DNA of 64,000 bases from Thalassospira profundimaris (GCF_003326795.1 NZ_JPWI01000001.1:496001-560000), one strand, 5' to 3'; shown: positions 25,902 to 34,916, counted from the stretch's first letter. A program made the numbers and translations. Notes: generated by a model from the sequence alone, not told the origin.

Positions 25902-25953
25902 TTTTGTGACCGGCTGGCCAAGCCCCCGGACTGACCGGTGGGTTTAATCAATG

Positions 25954-25989
25954 AAAAAGGGCGCGCCCGATCTGGACGCGCCCTTTTTT
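25954..25989. terminator. Bidirectional terminator between thioesterase and aldehyde dehydrogenase genes
   Basis: GGGCGCG (25959-25965) and CGCGCCC (25977-25983) form a stem flanked by an A-run upstream and a T-run downstream, so it can serve both convergent genes. Confidence 0.9.
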
Positions 25990-26009
25990 GTTTTGTGGGT
26001 AGCAGGTGC

Positions 26010-27587
26010 CTAGTTCGGCATCTGCCATTTGCCATTGACCAGACGCGGGATGTTCAGCGGGTTCGCATCCTTGATCGGTGCCGGAAGCAATGCATCCGGG
26101 AAGGCCTGATAGGAAACCGGACGGACAAAGCGTTTGATCGCCAGCGACCCGACCGAGGTTGCGCGCGAATCCGTGCTTGCCGGGTATGGGCCGCCATGAA
26201 CCATGGAATGGCAGACCTCAACACCGGTCGGCCAGCCATTGATCAGAATACGACCAGCACATTTTTCAAGTGCAGGACGCAGGGCGGCTGCGGTATCGGC
26301 ATCGGCATCAACCATGTGGATGGTGGCGGTCAGCTGACCGATCAGGGTTGCGGACAAAGCAACCATTTCGGCAACCGAGTCACATTCGACAATGATACCC
26401 GCCGGGCCAAACATTTCCTCGGCCAGTTCCGGATTGGCTTTCCAGTTGGCAGCGGTGGTGCGGAAGATCGCCGGGCTGCCTTCGAATTTGCCATCGCTAT
26501 CGCGACGTTTCAGCGGGCAGGTGACGCTGGCATGTTTGCTCATGGCGTCGGTCACTTCGTGATAGGCGCTTGAGACGCGATCCGTCAGCATCGCCGCACC
26601 ACCAACCTGGCCAAGTTCGGCTGCGGCGGTTTCAACGAATGTTTCAAGATCAGCACCCTTAAGTGCGATCAGAAGACCCGGATTGGTGCAGAACTGGCCA
26701 ACACCCATGGTCAGCGATCCGACCCAGCCCTTGGCAATGTCGGCAGCCTTTTCGCCCATGGCTTGGGGCAGAAGGAAGACCGGGTTGTTCGAGCCAAGTT
26801 CGCCATAGAACGGGATCGGTTCCGGGCGGGAAACGGCGATGTCAAACAGCGCACGGCCGCCACCGGTCGAACCGGTAAAGCCGACAGCCTTGATCAGCGG
26901 ATGGGCAACCAGTGCCTGACCGACCTTGCGCGTGCCACCATGGATCAGGCTGAACACACCTTTGGGCATGCCGGTTTTGATCACGGCAGCTTCAATCGCC
27001 TTGGCAACCAGTTCGGACGTGCCGGGATGGGCGGCATGGCCCTTGAAGACCACCGGGCAACCCGCAGCAAGGGCGGATGCGGTATCACCGCCTGCGGTCG
27101 AAAAGGCCAGCGGGAAGTTGGACGCGCCAAACACGCCAACCGGACCCAGTGCCTTGTTCATCACACGGATGTCAGGCTTTGGCAGCGGCTGACGATCAGG
27201 CTGTGCGGTTTCAATGCGCGCTTCGAACCATGAACCTTCTTCGATCCAGTCGGCAAAGAAACGCAGCTGGCCAACGGTACGGCCGCGCTCGCCGGTCAGG
27301 CGTGCAGCAGGCAGGGCAGATTCAAGATTGCCGATCTCGGTGATGGCATCGCCACGGGCATCAATTTCATCTGCAATCGCACGCAGGAATTCTGCGCGTT
27401 TTGCCGGCAGCATCGAAGCAAATTCTTCGGCGCAAGCCTGTGCGGCCTCGACCGCCTGATTGACGATTTCTTCGGTGCCGTGCTGGAATTTGGTCGGGAG
27501 CTTCTCGCCGGTTGACGGATTGTCAGCCTGGAAGACATCCGGGCCGTTGATCCATTCGCCTGCGATATAATGCTGTCCACTAAGCAT
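26010..27587 (-). CDS. Alpha-ketoglutarate semialdehyde (2,5-dioxovalerate) dehydrogenase
   Basis: A 525-residue NAD(P)-dependent aldehyde dehydrogenase of the class that oxidises 2,5-dioxopentanoate to 2-oxoglutarate, the last step of non-phosphorylative sugar-acid and hydroxyproline degradation. The cofactor segment FGASNFPLAFSTAGGD, general base Glu in GELGSNNPVF and nucleophile Cys in GVGQFCTNPG are all present. ATG 27587 has AGGAGA nine bases upstream; a start at 27773 is rejected. Upstream at 27659 is a copy of the AACCAATCC motif also found at the GntR/TTT locus. No other sugar-acid gene is adjacent. Confidence 0.85.
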   Translation of the reverse strand: MLSGQHYIAGEWINGPDVFQADNPSTGEKLPTKFQHGTEEIVNQAVEAAQACAEEFASMLPAKRAEFLRAIADEIDARGDAITEIGNLESALPAARLTGERGRTVGQLRFFADWIEEGSWFEARIETAQPDRQPLPKPDIRVMNKALGPVGVFGASNFPLAFSTAGGDTASALAAGCPVVFKGHAAHPGTSELVAKAIEAAVIKTGMPKGVFSLIHGGTRKVGQALVAHPLIKAVGFTGSTGGGRALFDIAVSRPEPIPFYGELGSNNPVFLLPQAMGEKAADIAKGWVGSLTMGVGQFCTNPGLLIALKGADLETFVETAAAELGQVGGAAMLTDRVSSAYHEVTDAMSKHASVTCPLKRRDSDGKFEGSPAIFRTTAANWKANPELAEEMFGPAGIIVECDSVAEMVALSATLIGQLTATIHMVDADADTAAALRPALEKCAGRILINGWPTGVEVCHSMVHGGPYPASTDSRATSVGSLAIKRFVRPVSYQAFPDALLPAPIKDANPLNIPRLVNGKWQMPN

Positions 27588-28011
27588 GTGGGTCTCCTGT
27601 GGGGTTATGTCCTGTGCCTGACGGGGCGTGCGCAATGCTCTTTGACCTGTCCGGATGATCGAAACCAATCCGCGACTCCTATGCGTGGATTGCCTCGAAC
27701 GGACAGGCCAAATGGCGCAGCCTTGATAAACTGAGCGCAGCTTAGTTTCCCGGACCACAGATGTAAACATCATACAATATTATAATACTGCGGCGCCGCT
27801 GCGGAAGCTGCATGGGCAGACATTAACAGAGCACGGAGAGTGCGTCGAATATTTTATACAATCTTATGGCCGATACGACTTGTAATAATTAATTCAGTCG
27901 GTTAACACAGCAATCTGCTCCATTTTCGCGGCCGACATTATGTCGGTCACAGTGCTGCCTGTCCACGCAGGCGACATCGCCAGCCAAGTGCTGGCGTAAA
28001 ATGGATTTATC
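27588..28011. promoter_or_regulatory. 424-base divergent spacer, aldehyde dehydrogenase versus catB
   Basis: Contains TCGAAACCAATCC (27659-27671), matching sites at 35681, 36595 and 36786. An AT-rich stretch around 27765-27900 could hold both promoters. Near the catB end are a 19-codon open frame (27940-27999) and a hairpin with arms CGCCAGC/GCTGGCG (27978-27996). No other gene is recognised. Confidence 0.6.
27940..27999 (+). CDS. Possible leader peptide of catB
   Basis: A 19-codon frame, MSVTVLPVHAGDIASQVLA, ends 12 bases before the catB ATG, and a 7-bp hairpin covers its last codons. Inducible cat genes in other bacteria use such leaders for drug-dependent attenuation. However, no good ribosome-binding site precedes the frame and the hairpin does not mask the catB ribosome-binding site, so it may be chance. 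Confidence 0.25.
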   Translation: MSVTVLPVHAGDIASQVLA

Positions 28012-28647
28012 ATGACGAACTATTTTCAAAGCCCGTTCAAGGGCAAGCTCCTATCCGAACAGGTTACCAATCCGAATATTGTCGTTGGGCGTTACAGCTA
28101 TTATTCCGGCTATTACCATGGTCACAGCTTTGATGATTGTGCCCGCTACCTGATGCCGGATCGCGATGATGTCGACAAACTGATTGTCGGCAGCTTCTGT
28201 TCCATCGGTACGGGGGCTGTCTTTATGATGGCGGGTAATCAGGGGCACCGGAACGACTGGATATCGACCTTTCCATTCTTCTTTATGGACGAAGAGCCTG
28301 CATTTTCCGATGCGCAAAGTGCCTATCAGCCTGCCGGTGATACCGTTATCGGCCACGATGTCTGGATCGGGGCAGAAGCGATGATCATGCCAGGTGTCAA
28401 GATCGGGGACGGGGCGATGATTGGTTCGCGCGCCTTGGTAACAAAGGATGTCGAACCATATTCCATTGTTGGCGGCAATCCTGCGCGGGTTATTCGCAAA
28501 CGATTTTCCGATGACGACATCAGAAAACTTCTGGAAATGGCATGGTGGCATTGGGATCTTGATCAGATCAGGGCGGCCATGACGCTTTTGACGTCAGGTG
28601 ACATCGAAGGCCTTTATGCCTATTGGCAGAAGTCACTGGCGGTCTGA
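28012..28647 (+). CDS. catB: CatB-type (xenobiotic) chloramphenicol O-acetyltransferase
   Basis: A 211-residue left-handed beta-helix acetyltransferase of the type B chloramphenicol acetyltransferase/XAT group, using acetyl-CoA to O-acetylate chloramphenicol and related hydroxylated molecules. Strong resemblance to known CatB proteins runs the whole length: [34 protein letters not shown], catalytic His79 in GNQGHRND, hexapeptide repeats [20 protein letters not shown] and the C-terminal [18 protein letters not shown]. Length matches the family. There are no mobile-element genes around it, so it is probably a chromosomal gene; drug activity is unproven. Confidence 0.9.
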   Translation: MTNYFQSPFKGKLLSEQVTNPNIVVGRYSYYSGYYHGHSFDDCARYLMPDRDDVDKLIVGSFCSIGTGAVFMMAGNQGHRNDWISTFPFFFMDEEPAFSDAQSAYQPAGDTVIGHDVWIGAEAMIMPGVKIGDGAMIGSRALVTKDVEPYSIVGGNPARVIRKRFSDDDIRKLLEMAWWHWDLDQIRAAMTLLTSGDIEGLYAYWQKSLAV

Positions 28648-28655
28648 CCGCGACA

Positions 28656-28684
28656 GGGAAAGGCGGGATTTTCGCGCCTTTCCC
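28656..28684 (+). terminator. Hairpin after catB
   Basis: GGGAAAGGCG (28656-28665) and CGCCTTTCCC (28675-28684) form a 10-bp stem with a T-rich loop eight bases after the catB stop. The T-run is weak, so termination efficiency is uncertain. Confidence 0.65.
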
Positions 28685-28831
28685 AATCATCAGACTTTTA
28701 CCTTGAGACCTGAAATACCCAACAAGGCCGAAAAGGAAATCACCTGATACGCATCGCAAATGACGCGTGACGATTGACAGGTGTGGATCACTGCAATCGG
28801 TGACAGTGTCGGGATGGCGGGCTTTTGGTGG

Positions 28832-29563
28832 TCAGCTGGCTGCCGATTTTGGCGTGCGGCCAAAGATGCTGGCGAAATCGGTCTTGCCCGGTTTGGGGCG
28901 CTGAAGCTGCAGGCGGTCACGAATGGCATCAAGATGGCGTGACATTTCCGCTGCGGCAATATCCGGATCACCACTTGTCAGCGCCTTGAGCAGTTCGTCA
29001 TGTTCGGTGTGCGAGCAATCAACGGGGTGCGGGCTTTCATACATCGCAATGATCAGTGATGTGCGCAGGATCAGGCGTTCAAGAAATTCCTCGATCACCA
29101 GATTGCCGGTCAGGCGAGCCAAAAGCAGATGGAACTCGCCCGACAGGATGATGGCGGCGCGGTGATCGCCGCGATGATGGGCATCATGTTCGCGATCAAG
29201 ATGGTTTTTGATCTGGGCTGCGCGTTCGTCGGTCATGCCAAGGGCAACCTTGCGGGCAACGCCGTCCTCGATCATGCGCCGGGCGGAAAAGACTTCGATG
29301 GCTTCGTCAATGGTCGGTTCGGAAACAAAGGCACCGCGATTGGGAACAAGATTGATCAGCTTGTCATGGGCCAGCTGAAGAAATGTTGCACGAATGCGCG
29401 CACGGCTGACGCCAAAGGTCTGGGCCAGATCTTCTTCCACCAGTTTCATGCCCGGTTCGAGACGGCGATCAAGGATCGCGTCGAGCATTTCCTGATAGAT
29501 CATTTCCTCCGGGCGCAGCTTCCCGCTGCCTTTATAGGTGCCGGTTTCTTCGGCCTTGGCCAT
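28832..29563 (-). CDS. GntR family regulator (FCD subfamily)
   Basis: A 243-residue regulator. The N-terminal winged HTH (about 18-88) contains LVEEDLAQTFGVSRARIRATFLQLAHDKLINL. The C-terminal all-helical FCD domain (about 100-225) has metal-ligand-like residues (REHDAHHRGD, SGEFHLLLARL, HTEHDELLKAL). It is divergent from the ABC importer operon, which it most likely represses; candidate operators lie in the shared spacer. The ligand is presumably the imported compound or its product. Confidence 0.9.
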   Translation of the reverse strand: MAKAEETGTYKGSGKLRPEEMIYQEMLDAILDRRLEPGMKLVEEDLAQTFGVSRARIRATFLQLAHDKLINLVPNRGAFVSEPTIDEAIEVFSARRMIEDGVARKVALGMTDERAAQIKNHLDREHDAHHRGDHRAAIILSGEFHLLLARLTGNLVIEEFLERLILRTSLIIAMYESPHPVDCSHTEHDELLKALTSGDPDIAAAEMSRHLDAIRDRLQLQRPKPGKTDFASIFGRTPKSAAS

Positions 29564-29879
29564 CGTGACGATGCTTTCCGTCGTTCATGTTTTCGCGCGA
29601 TGGTTTCTTTCTACAAAATTGTTGACGATCTAGACAACAGAAAATCGCGTCCGACGGATTTTGATCTTGCCAAATAATTGCATGTAAAATGCCCAACAAA
29701 ACCGGTATGCGTAAAATTTGAACAATTAATGGGCATAAAACATGCAACGTCTCTGCCCTATACAGCCCGATTACCGGTGACTCCCGCATAAAACTGCCAA
29801 TAAAAACAATTGGCACGCATTTTGCCTGCAATCGACAACAGGATTGTTAACAATTTTGCATGCGGTGACGGGTGAGCGG
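29564..29879. promoter_or_regulatory. Divergent control region of the GntR gene and the Pot-type importer
   Basis: Two dyads stand out: TTGTTGACGATCTAGACAACA (29619-29639, imperfect, near the GntR start) is listed here only by its arms TTGTTG/CAACA, and ATTGTTAACAAT (29843-29854) is a perfect 12-bp palindrome 25 bases before the importer start. Both share the TTGT...ACAA form known for FCD-type GntR operators. Confidence 0.55.
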
Positions 29880-30965
29880 ATGAAGGGCAACGGAGCCATC
29901 GAACTAATTGCTGTCAGTAAATTCTATGGCAGCACGCAGGCGGTCAAATCCATTGACCTGCAAATTCCGGCAGGGGCGTATTGCTGTCTGATCGGCCCGT
30001 CGGGCTGTGGCAAGTCGACGACGCTGCGCATGATTGCCGGTCACGAAGTGATCAGCGAGGGCGATCTTCTGATCGGGGATCGCAATGTGACCGAACTGCC
30101 ACCGGTCAAACGCGGCACCGCAATGATGTTTCAGAATTATGCGCTTTTCCCGCACATGACCTGTGCGGAGAACGTTGCCTTTGGCCTCAAGATGCAAGGT
30201 GTCTCCCCATCGGATCGTAAAGATCGGGCCAAAGAGATGCTGGCCCGGGTCCAGATGGAGCAATTTGCAGATCGCAAGCCCGACCAGCTCTCTGGTGGTC
30301 AGCAGCAGCGCATTGCGCTTGCCCGTTCGCTGATTACCGAACCGTCTGTTTTGCTGCTTGATGAGCCGCTTTCGGCCCTTGATCCGTTCCTGCGGGCACG
30401 GATGCGCGACGAGTTGCGCCGCCTTCAGCAGGAACTGGGCATTACCTTTGTCCATGTCACGCACGCCCAGGACGAGGCGCTTGCGTTGTCGGACATGGTT
30501 GTCGTGATGGAAGACGGCATCATCCGCCAGAAAGGCACGCCGCAGGAAATCTTCAATCAGCCGCGGTCGCGCTTCATTGCCAATTTCATGGGCGGGCAGA
30601 ACATCTTCAAAGGCACCGTTTCTGAATCTGGTCCGGCAGGCACCCTGCTTGCGCGTGGACCGGACAGCTTTTTCCTGCCGGGCTTTGCCGATGGCAAGGC
30701 GGGCGAGGAACTTGAATTTACCATCCGTACCGACCTGATCGGTCTGGATGAAACGGCCCCGCAAGAGGCCCAAAACGGGCAAATCCCTGTCGAGATCACC
30801 ACGGTCGAGTATCTCGGCCTTTGGGTAAGGATCGTTGCTACCACAAGCGACGGCAAGGAAATAACCCTGATGAAGACCGAAAGCGAATTTCGGCAGGCGC
30901 CAGTCAGGCGACAGGACAAATTCATCGCCTATTGGAAGCCCGAACATGCACATGTTCTGGCCTAA
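29880..30965 (+). CDS. ABC importer ATP-binding protein (PotA/FbpC type)
   Basis: A 361-residue ATPase. Walker A GPSGCGKST, Q-loop MFQNYALFPHMT, signature LSGGQQQRIALARSL, Walker B LLLDEPLSALD and the H-loop HVTHAQDEA are present, followed by a C-terminal TOBE-type domain (about 245-355). It energises uptake by the two permeases downstream. ATG 29880 is preferred to a start at 29844 inside the control region. First gene of a five-gene operon (ATPase, binding protein, two permeases, racemase). Confidence 0.92.
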   Translation: MKGNGAIELIAVSKFYGSTQAVKSIDLQIPAGAYCCLIGPSGCGKSTTLRMIAGHEVISEGDLLIGDRNVTELPPVKRGTAMMFQNYALFPHMTCAENVAFGLKMQGVSPSDRKDRAKEMLARVQMEQFADRKPDQLSGGQQQRIALARSLITEPSVLLLDEPLSALDPFLRARMRDELRRLQQELGITFVHVTHAQDEALALSDMVVVMEDGIIRQKGTPQEIFNQPRSRFIANFMGGQNIFKGTVSESGPAGTLLARGPDSFFLPGFADGKAGEELEFTIRTDLIGLDETAPQEAQNGQIPVEITTVEYLGLWVRIVATTSDGKEITLMKTESEFRQAPVRRQDKFIAYWKPEHAHVLA

Positions 30966-31006
30966 ATAACCAACCAAACCAAAACAATCTATCAGGAGTG
31001 CTTCAC

Positions 31007-32323
31007 ATGACGATCGAGACCAAGAAATCCAGGAAGAATTTGCTGAGCGATACCGGTGTATCGCGCCGCGGTTTTGTTAAGGGTGCAGCCGCTGTTACGG
31101 GTGCAGCCATCGGTTCTGGTGCCATCACCGGCTTCCCGACCATCTGGGCGCAGAACATCAAGAATGTGACCCTGCGCCAGTTCGGTACGGGCGTTTCGAA
31201 CATCAACGCGGTTGCCGACAAGGTCAAGGAAGACCTTGGTTTCACCCTTCAGATGACCGCCCTTGATTCGGATGCCGTTGCCCAGCGTGCGGTCACCCAG
31301 CCGAACTCGTTTGATATCGCCGATATCGAATACTGGATTTGTAAGAAGGTCTTCCCGGCTGGCACCATGCAGCCGATGGACACCACCAAGCTGAAAAACT
31401 ACGAATATATTTCCAAGCTGTTCATCGATGGCAAGCTGACCCCGGATTCAGAAATTGCACAGGGTACTGCCCCGCATACCGTCGGCTTTGTCGAAGGTGC
31501 AGACAGCGTCAAATTTGCGTCGGCTCCGACCCAGTGGATGACCCTGATCCCGACCATTTACAATGCCGATACGCTTGGCATTCGTCCGGACCTGATCAGT
31601 CGTCCGATCACCAGCTGGGCCGATCTGCTTGACCCGGAATTCAAGGGCAAGGCATCGATCCTCAACATTCCGTCGATTGGCATCATGGATGCGGCGATGG
31701 TGTGTGAAGCCATGGGCGAAGTCACCTATGGCGACAAGGGCAACATGACCCAGGAAGAAATCGACAAGACCATTGCTGTCATGATCGATGCCAAGAAAGC
31801 CGGTCAGTTCCGCGCCTTCTGGAAGAGCTTCGATGAGTCGGTCAACCTGATGGCGTCTGGCGAGGTTGTCATTCAGTCCATGTGGTCCCCGGCAGTTGCA
31901 GCCGTGCGTTCCAAAGGCATCGCGTGCACCTATCAGCCGCTTAAGGAAGGCTATCGTGCATGGGGCGGCGGCATCGGTCTTGCCAAGCATCTTTCGGGTC
32001 TCGAGCTTGAAGCTGCTTACGAATATATCGACTGGTATCTGTCGGGCTGGGTTGGTGCGTATCTTAACCGTCAGGGTTACTACAGCGCCGCACCGGCAAC
32101 CGCGAAGAAGTTCATGTCCGAAGACGAATGGGGCTTCTGGATGGAAGGCAAGGCTGCACAGGGCGATATCCTCAGCCCCGAAGGCAAGGTTATGGAGAAA
32201 GCCGGCGCGGTTCGCGATGGCGGTTCCTATGAAGAGCGTATGGGCTCGGTCGCGTGCTGGAACTCTGTCATGGACGAGAACAAACACATGGTCCGCAAGT
32301 GGAACGAATTCATCGCTGCCTAA
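31007..32323 (+). CDS. Periplasmic solute-binding protein of a Pot-type importer
   Basis: A 438-residue secreted protein with a Tat-type signal (SRRGFVKGAAA, cleavage near IWAQN). It belongs to the PotD/PotF-like class (family 1/6 binding fold), with MQPMDTTKLKNYEYIS and SRPITSWADLLDPEFKGKA visible. Larger than PotD (about 350 residues). AGGAG lies nine bases before ATG 31007. The ligand is not assignable; the racemase in the operon suggests an amino-acid-like, hydantoin or ureido compound rather than a polyamine. Confidence 0.9.
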   Translation: MTIETKKSRKNLLSDTGVSRRGFVKGAAAVTGAAIGSGAITGFPTIWAQNIKNVTLRQFGTGVSNINAVADKVKEDLGFTLQMTALDSDAVAQRAVTQPNSFDIADIEYWICKKVFPAGTMQPMDTTKLKNYEYISKLFIDGKLTPDSEIAQGTAPHTVGFVEGADSVKFASAPTQWMTLIPTIYNADTLGIRPDLISRPITSWADLLDPEFKGKASILNIPSIGIMDAAMVCEAMGEVTYGDKGNMTQEEIDKTIAVMIDAKKAGQFRAFWKSFDESVNLMASGEVVIQSMWSPAVAAVRSKGIACTYQPLKEGYRAWGGGIGLAKHLSGLELEAAYEYIDWYLSGWVGAYLNRQGYYSAAPATAKKFMSEDEWGFWMEGKAAQGDILSPEGKVMEKAGAVRDGGSYEERMGSVACWNSVMDENKHMVRKWNEFIAA

Positions 32324-32453
32324 GCGCGCGAGAAAAGACATTGATCGGGCGCGGCTCTGGCCGCGCCCGGCACCCCCGGTTAATGAATTTCAGTTGCCCG
32401 ACTATTCCGTTCATGCGGCAGGTTTTCAGGGACAGAGCTTTTAGGGACAGGCA

Positions 32454-33311
32454 ATGGCTTTTGATACGTCCAAACGATCGTCCTATTTTCTGATCACGCC
32501 AATGGCGGCGATCTTTGCGATCTTTCTTGTCATTCCGTTGCTGACCATCGTGATTGTCAGTTTCTGGGACTATGACGAATACCGGATCCTGCCAGACTTC
32601 ATTTTGGATAATTACAGCTATTTGCTGGGGTCTTCCGTGACCTGGAAGATTTATCTCAATACTTTGAAATATGCCGCGCTGACCTGGGTCTTTACCCTGT
32701 CGATCGGCTTTACGGTTGCCTATTTTCTGGCGTTCCATGTGCGCAGTCTGACCTGGCAGATCGTGCTTTTCATGCTATGCACGATCCCGTTCTGGACATC
32801 AAACATCATCCGCATGATTTCGTGGATTCCGTTCCTTGGCCGCAATGGTCTTTTGAATTCGGCACTGCTCAATCTGGGAATTGTCGATCAACCGCTTGAG
32901 TTCCTTCTGTTTTCCGATTTCGCAGTCGTGCTGGCAGATGTGCATCTCTATACCCTGTTCATGGTCGTGCCGATTTTCAATTCCATGATGCGTATTGATC
33001 GTTCCCTGATTGAGGCGGCGCGTGATGCCGGTGCTAGCGGGTTTGAAACCCTGCGTTCGGTGATTGTGCCGCTGTCCAAGCCGGGCATTGCCATCGGATC
33101 AATCTTTGTGATCACGGTGGTGATGGGCGATTTCATCACGGTCCGTTTGATGAGTGGCGGGCAAAGTGCGTCGGTCGGTTTGCAGATTTCCAACGAGATC
33201 GGGCTTTTGCAATATCCCGCAGCGGCGGCCAGTGCGGTCGTGCTCCTGATTACGGTATTGTTGATTGTGGTCGGGCTTTTGCGCCTTGTTGATATCCGGA
33301 AGGAGCTGTGA
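32454..33311 (+). CDS. ABC importer permease (PotB type)
   Basis: A 285-residue inner-membrane protein with six predicted helices. The EAA loop that contacts the ATPase reads IEAARDAGASGFETLRSVIVPLSKPG (residue 183 onward; only its key EAA and G are diagnostic). The first helix is MAAIFAIFLVIPLLTIVIV. It overlaps the next gene's upstream GTG region and forms the heterodimeric channel with it. Confidence 0.92.
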   Translation: MAFDTSKRSSYFLITPMAAIFAIFLVIPLLTIVIVSFWDYDEYRILPDFILDNYSYLLGSSVTWKIYLNTLKYAALTWVFTLSIGFTVAYFLAFHVRSLTWQIVLFMLCTIPFWTSNIIRMISWIPFLGRNGLLNSALLNLGIVDQPLEFLLFSDFAVVLADVHLYTLFMVVPIFNSMMRIDRSLIEAARDAGASGFETLRSVIVPLSKPGIAIGSIFVITVVMGDFITVRLMSGGQSASVGLQISNEIGLLQYPAAAASAVVLLITVLLIVVGLLRLVDIRKEL

Positions 33312-33313
33312 TC

Positions 33314-34141
33314 ATGGCCAAAACGCGTGAACGGCGTCCGACAAGTTTCTATTTTCTGGCAGCCTTTTTCACCCTGTTCGTCCTGTTCCTTTATGGGCCG
33401 ATGCTGACCATTTTCATTCTGTCCTTCCAGGGGGAGAATGGTGGTCTGACCTTCCCGATGAACGGGTTTTCATTCCACTGGTTTGGCAACCTGTTTGAAC
33501 GGCAGGCGGTGGGCGATTTTGGCGGATCCTTTACCAGATCGCTCAAACTCGGCCTGATTGTCATGATTGTGACTGTCGTGGTTTCATTCATGGCTGGTCT
33601 GGCATTTCGTCGCCGGTTCCGGGGTGACAGCATCATTTTCTATCTGGCGATTGCCAGTCTGATTGTGCCATCGATCCTGATTTCGCTGGGGATCGGATTG
33701 CTGTTCAATATCGTTGAATGGCAACCGCAATGGTTCACATCCGCCCTTGGGGCGCATCTGACATGGACCTTCCCGTTCGGGCTTCTGATCATGTTTGCGG
33801 TATTTAACCGGTTCGATCCGTCTTATGAAGAAGCCGCGCGCGATCTTGGGGCAAGCAACTGGCAGACGATCCAGTATGTGGTGTTGCCGATGGTCGGGCC
33901 GAGCCTGATTGGCGTTGCCATGTTCTCGTTCACGCTTTCCTATGACGAGTTTGCCCGCACCCTGATGACGGCCGGGTCGCTTAATACCCTGCCGCTTGAG
34001 ATTTATGGCATGACGACAAACGTGACCACGCCGGTTCTTTATGCGCTGGGCACGGTGACAACCGGATTCTCGTTCCTGGTGATCGGGATTGCGTTGGGAT
34101 CGGTGCTTTTGATGCGTCGTCGCAAAGGGCAAAAAGCATGA
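33314..34141 (+). CDS. ABC importer permease (PotC type)
   Basis: A 275-residue inner-membrane protein with six predicted helices and the EAA motif YEEAARDLGASNWQTIQ. ATG 33314 is chosen because AGGAG stands nine bases upstream; an in-frame GTG at 33308 overlaps the previous stop. Its end overlaps the racemase start by four bases (ATGA), so transport and racemase are translationally linked. Confidence 0.92.
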   Translation: MAKTRERRPTSFYFLAAFFTLFVLFLYGPMLTIFILSFQGENGGLTFPMNGFSFHWFGNLFERQAVGDFGGSFTRSLKLGLIVMIVTVVVSFMAGLAFRRRFRGDSIIFYLAIASLIVPSILISLGIGLLFNIVEWQPQWFTSALGAHLTWTFPFGLLIMFAVFNRFDPSYEEAARDLGASNWQTIQYVVLPMVGPSLIGVAMFSFTLSYDEFARTLMTAGSLNTLPLEIYGMTTNVTTPVLYALGTVTTGFSFLVIGIALGSVLLMRRRKGQKA

Positions 34142-34896
34142 GCCGTATCGCTGTTATCAATCCCAACCTTTCGGCGGGATTTACCAAAAAGGTCGGCGAT
34201 CAGGCGCAAAGGATTGTGGCAGCACAGACCGGTATCATTGCCCTTAATCCGCAATTTGGCCCCGATAGCATCGAAGGATATTACGACGAGGCCTTTGCCA
34301 GTGTCGGATTGCTTTCCGTGATCCGTGATCTGGAAGCAGCACCCGAACAGCTGACCGATCCGGTTGGCGGATATGTGGTGGCGTGCTTTGACGATACGGG
34401 GGTGGATGCTGCCCGATGCCTGACGACAGCGCCGGTCATGGGATTGTGCGAGGCGGCCCTTCGTATGGCGGCCGCTGTGGCGTCACGATTTGCGATTGTG
34501 ACCCCGATGCCGGTTTCGGTGCGTCCGCTTGAACATCTGGTGTCGAAATACGGGGCGGCATCGCAATGCGTGGTACGGGCGGCCGGTGTCAGAACCCTTG
34601 ATTTCGAGGGTGCAAATGCGGCCGTGGCCTATGACGCGCTTAAAAAACAGGCCGAGCTTTGCCTTCGTAATGATTATGCCGAGGCGATTGTTCTGGGCTG
34701 TGCGGGTATGACCGACATTGCAGATCGCCTGCATGCGGAACTTGGTGTGCCGGTTATTGACGGGGTCAGTGCGGCGGTCAAAATGATCGAAGCCATGGCT
34801 ATGCTGGGATTGCGGACCAGCAAGGCAGGGGCCTATGCCAAGCCACCGGGTAAAAGTTATCACGGCATTTTTGCGGACTTTGCACCGCAACCCTGA
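34138..34896 (+). CDS. Asp/Glu/hydantoin racemase family protein
   Basis: A 252-residue cofactor-independent racemase. The two catalytic cysteines are visible in VACFDDTG (about 83) and VLGCAGMTD (about 186), and the N-terminal INPNLS motif is the substrate loop typical of hydantoin racemases. It would interconvert enantiomers of a 5-substituted hydantoin or an acidic amino acid in the cytoplasm. Translational coupling to the permease gene indicates that its substrate enters through this importer. No hydantoinase or carbamoylase is in the window. Confidence 0.85.
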   Translation: MSRIAVINPNLSAGFTKKVGDQAQRIVAAQTGIIALNPQFGPDSIEGYYDEAFASVGLLSVIRDLEAAPEQLTDPVGGYVVACFDDTGVDAARCLTTAPVMGLCEAALRMAAAVASRFAIVTPMPVSVRPLEHLVSKYGAASQCVVRAAGVRTLDFEGANAAVAYDALKKQAELCLRNDYAEAIVLGCAGMTDIADRLHAELGVPVIDGVSAAVKMIEAMAMLGLRTSKAGAYAKPPGKSYHGIFADFAPQP

Positions 34897-34916
34897 GCCA
34901 ACCCGGATCGTAAATC

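Noticed and set aside
29844-29879. Upstream start for the Pot-type ATPase
   Set aside because: It would translate the palindrome region; family similarity starts at the ATG at 29880.
29904-30977. Long open frame antisense to the Pot-type ATPase gene
   Set aside because: It lies wholly opposite a gene with complete ABC motifs, has no family features and no ribosome-binding site; it is a compositional shadow.
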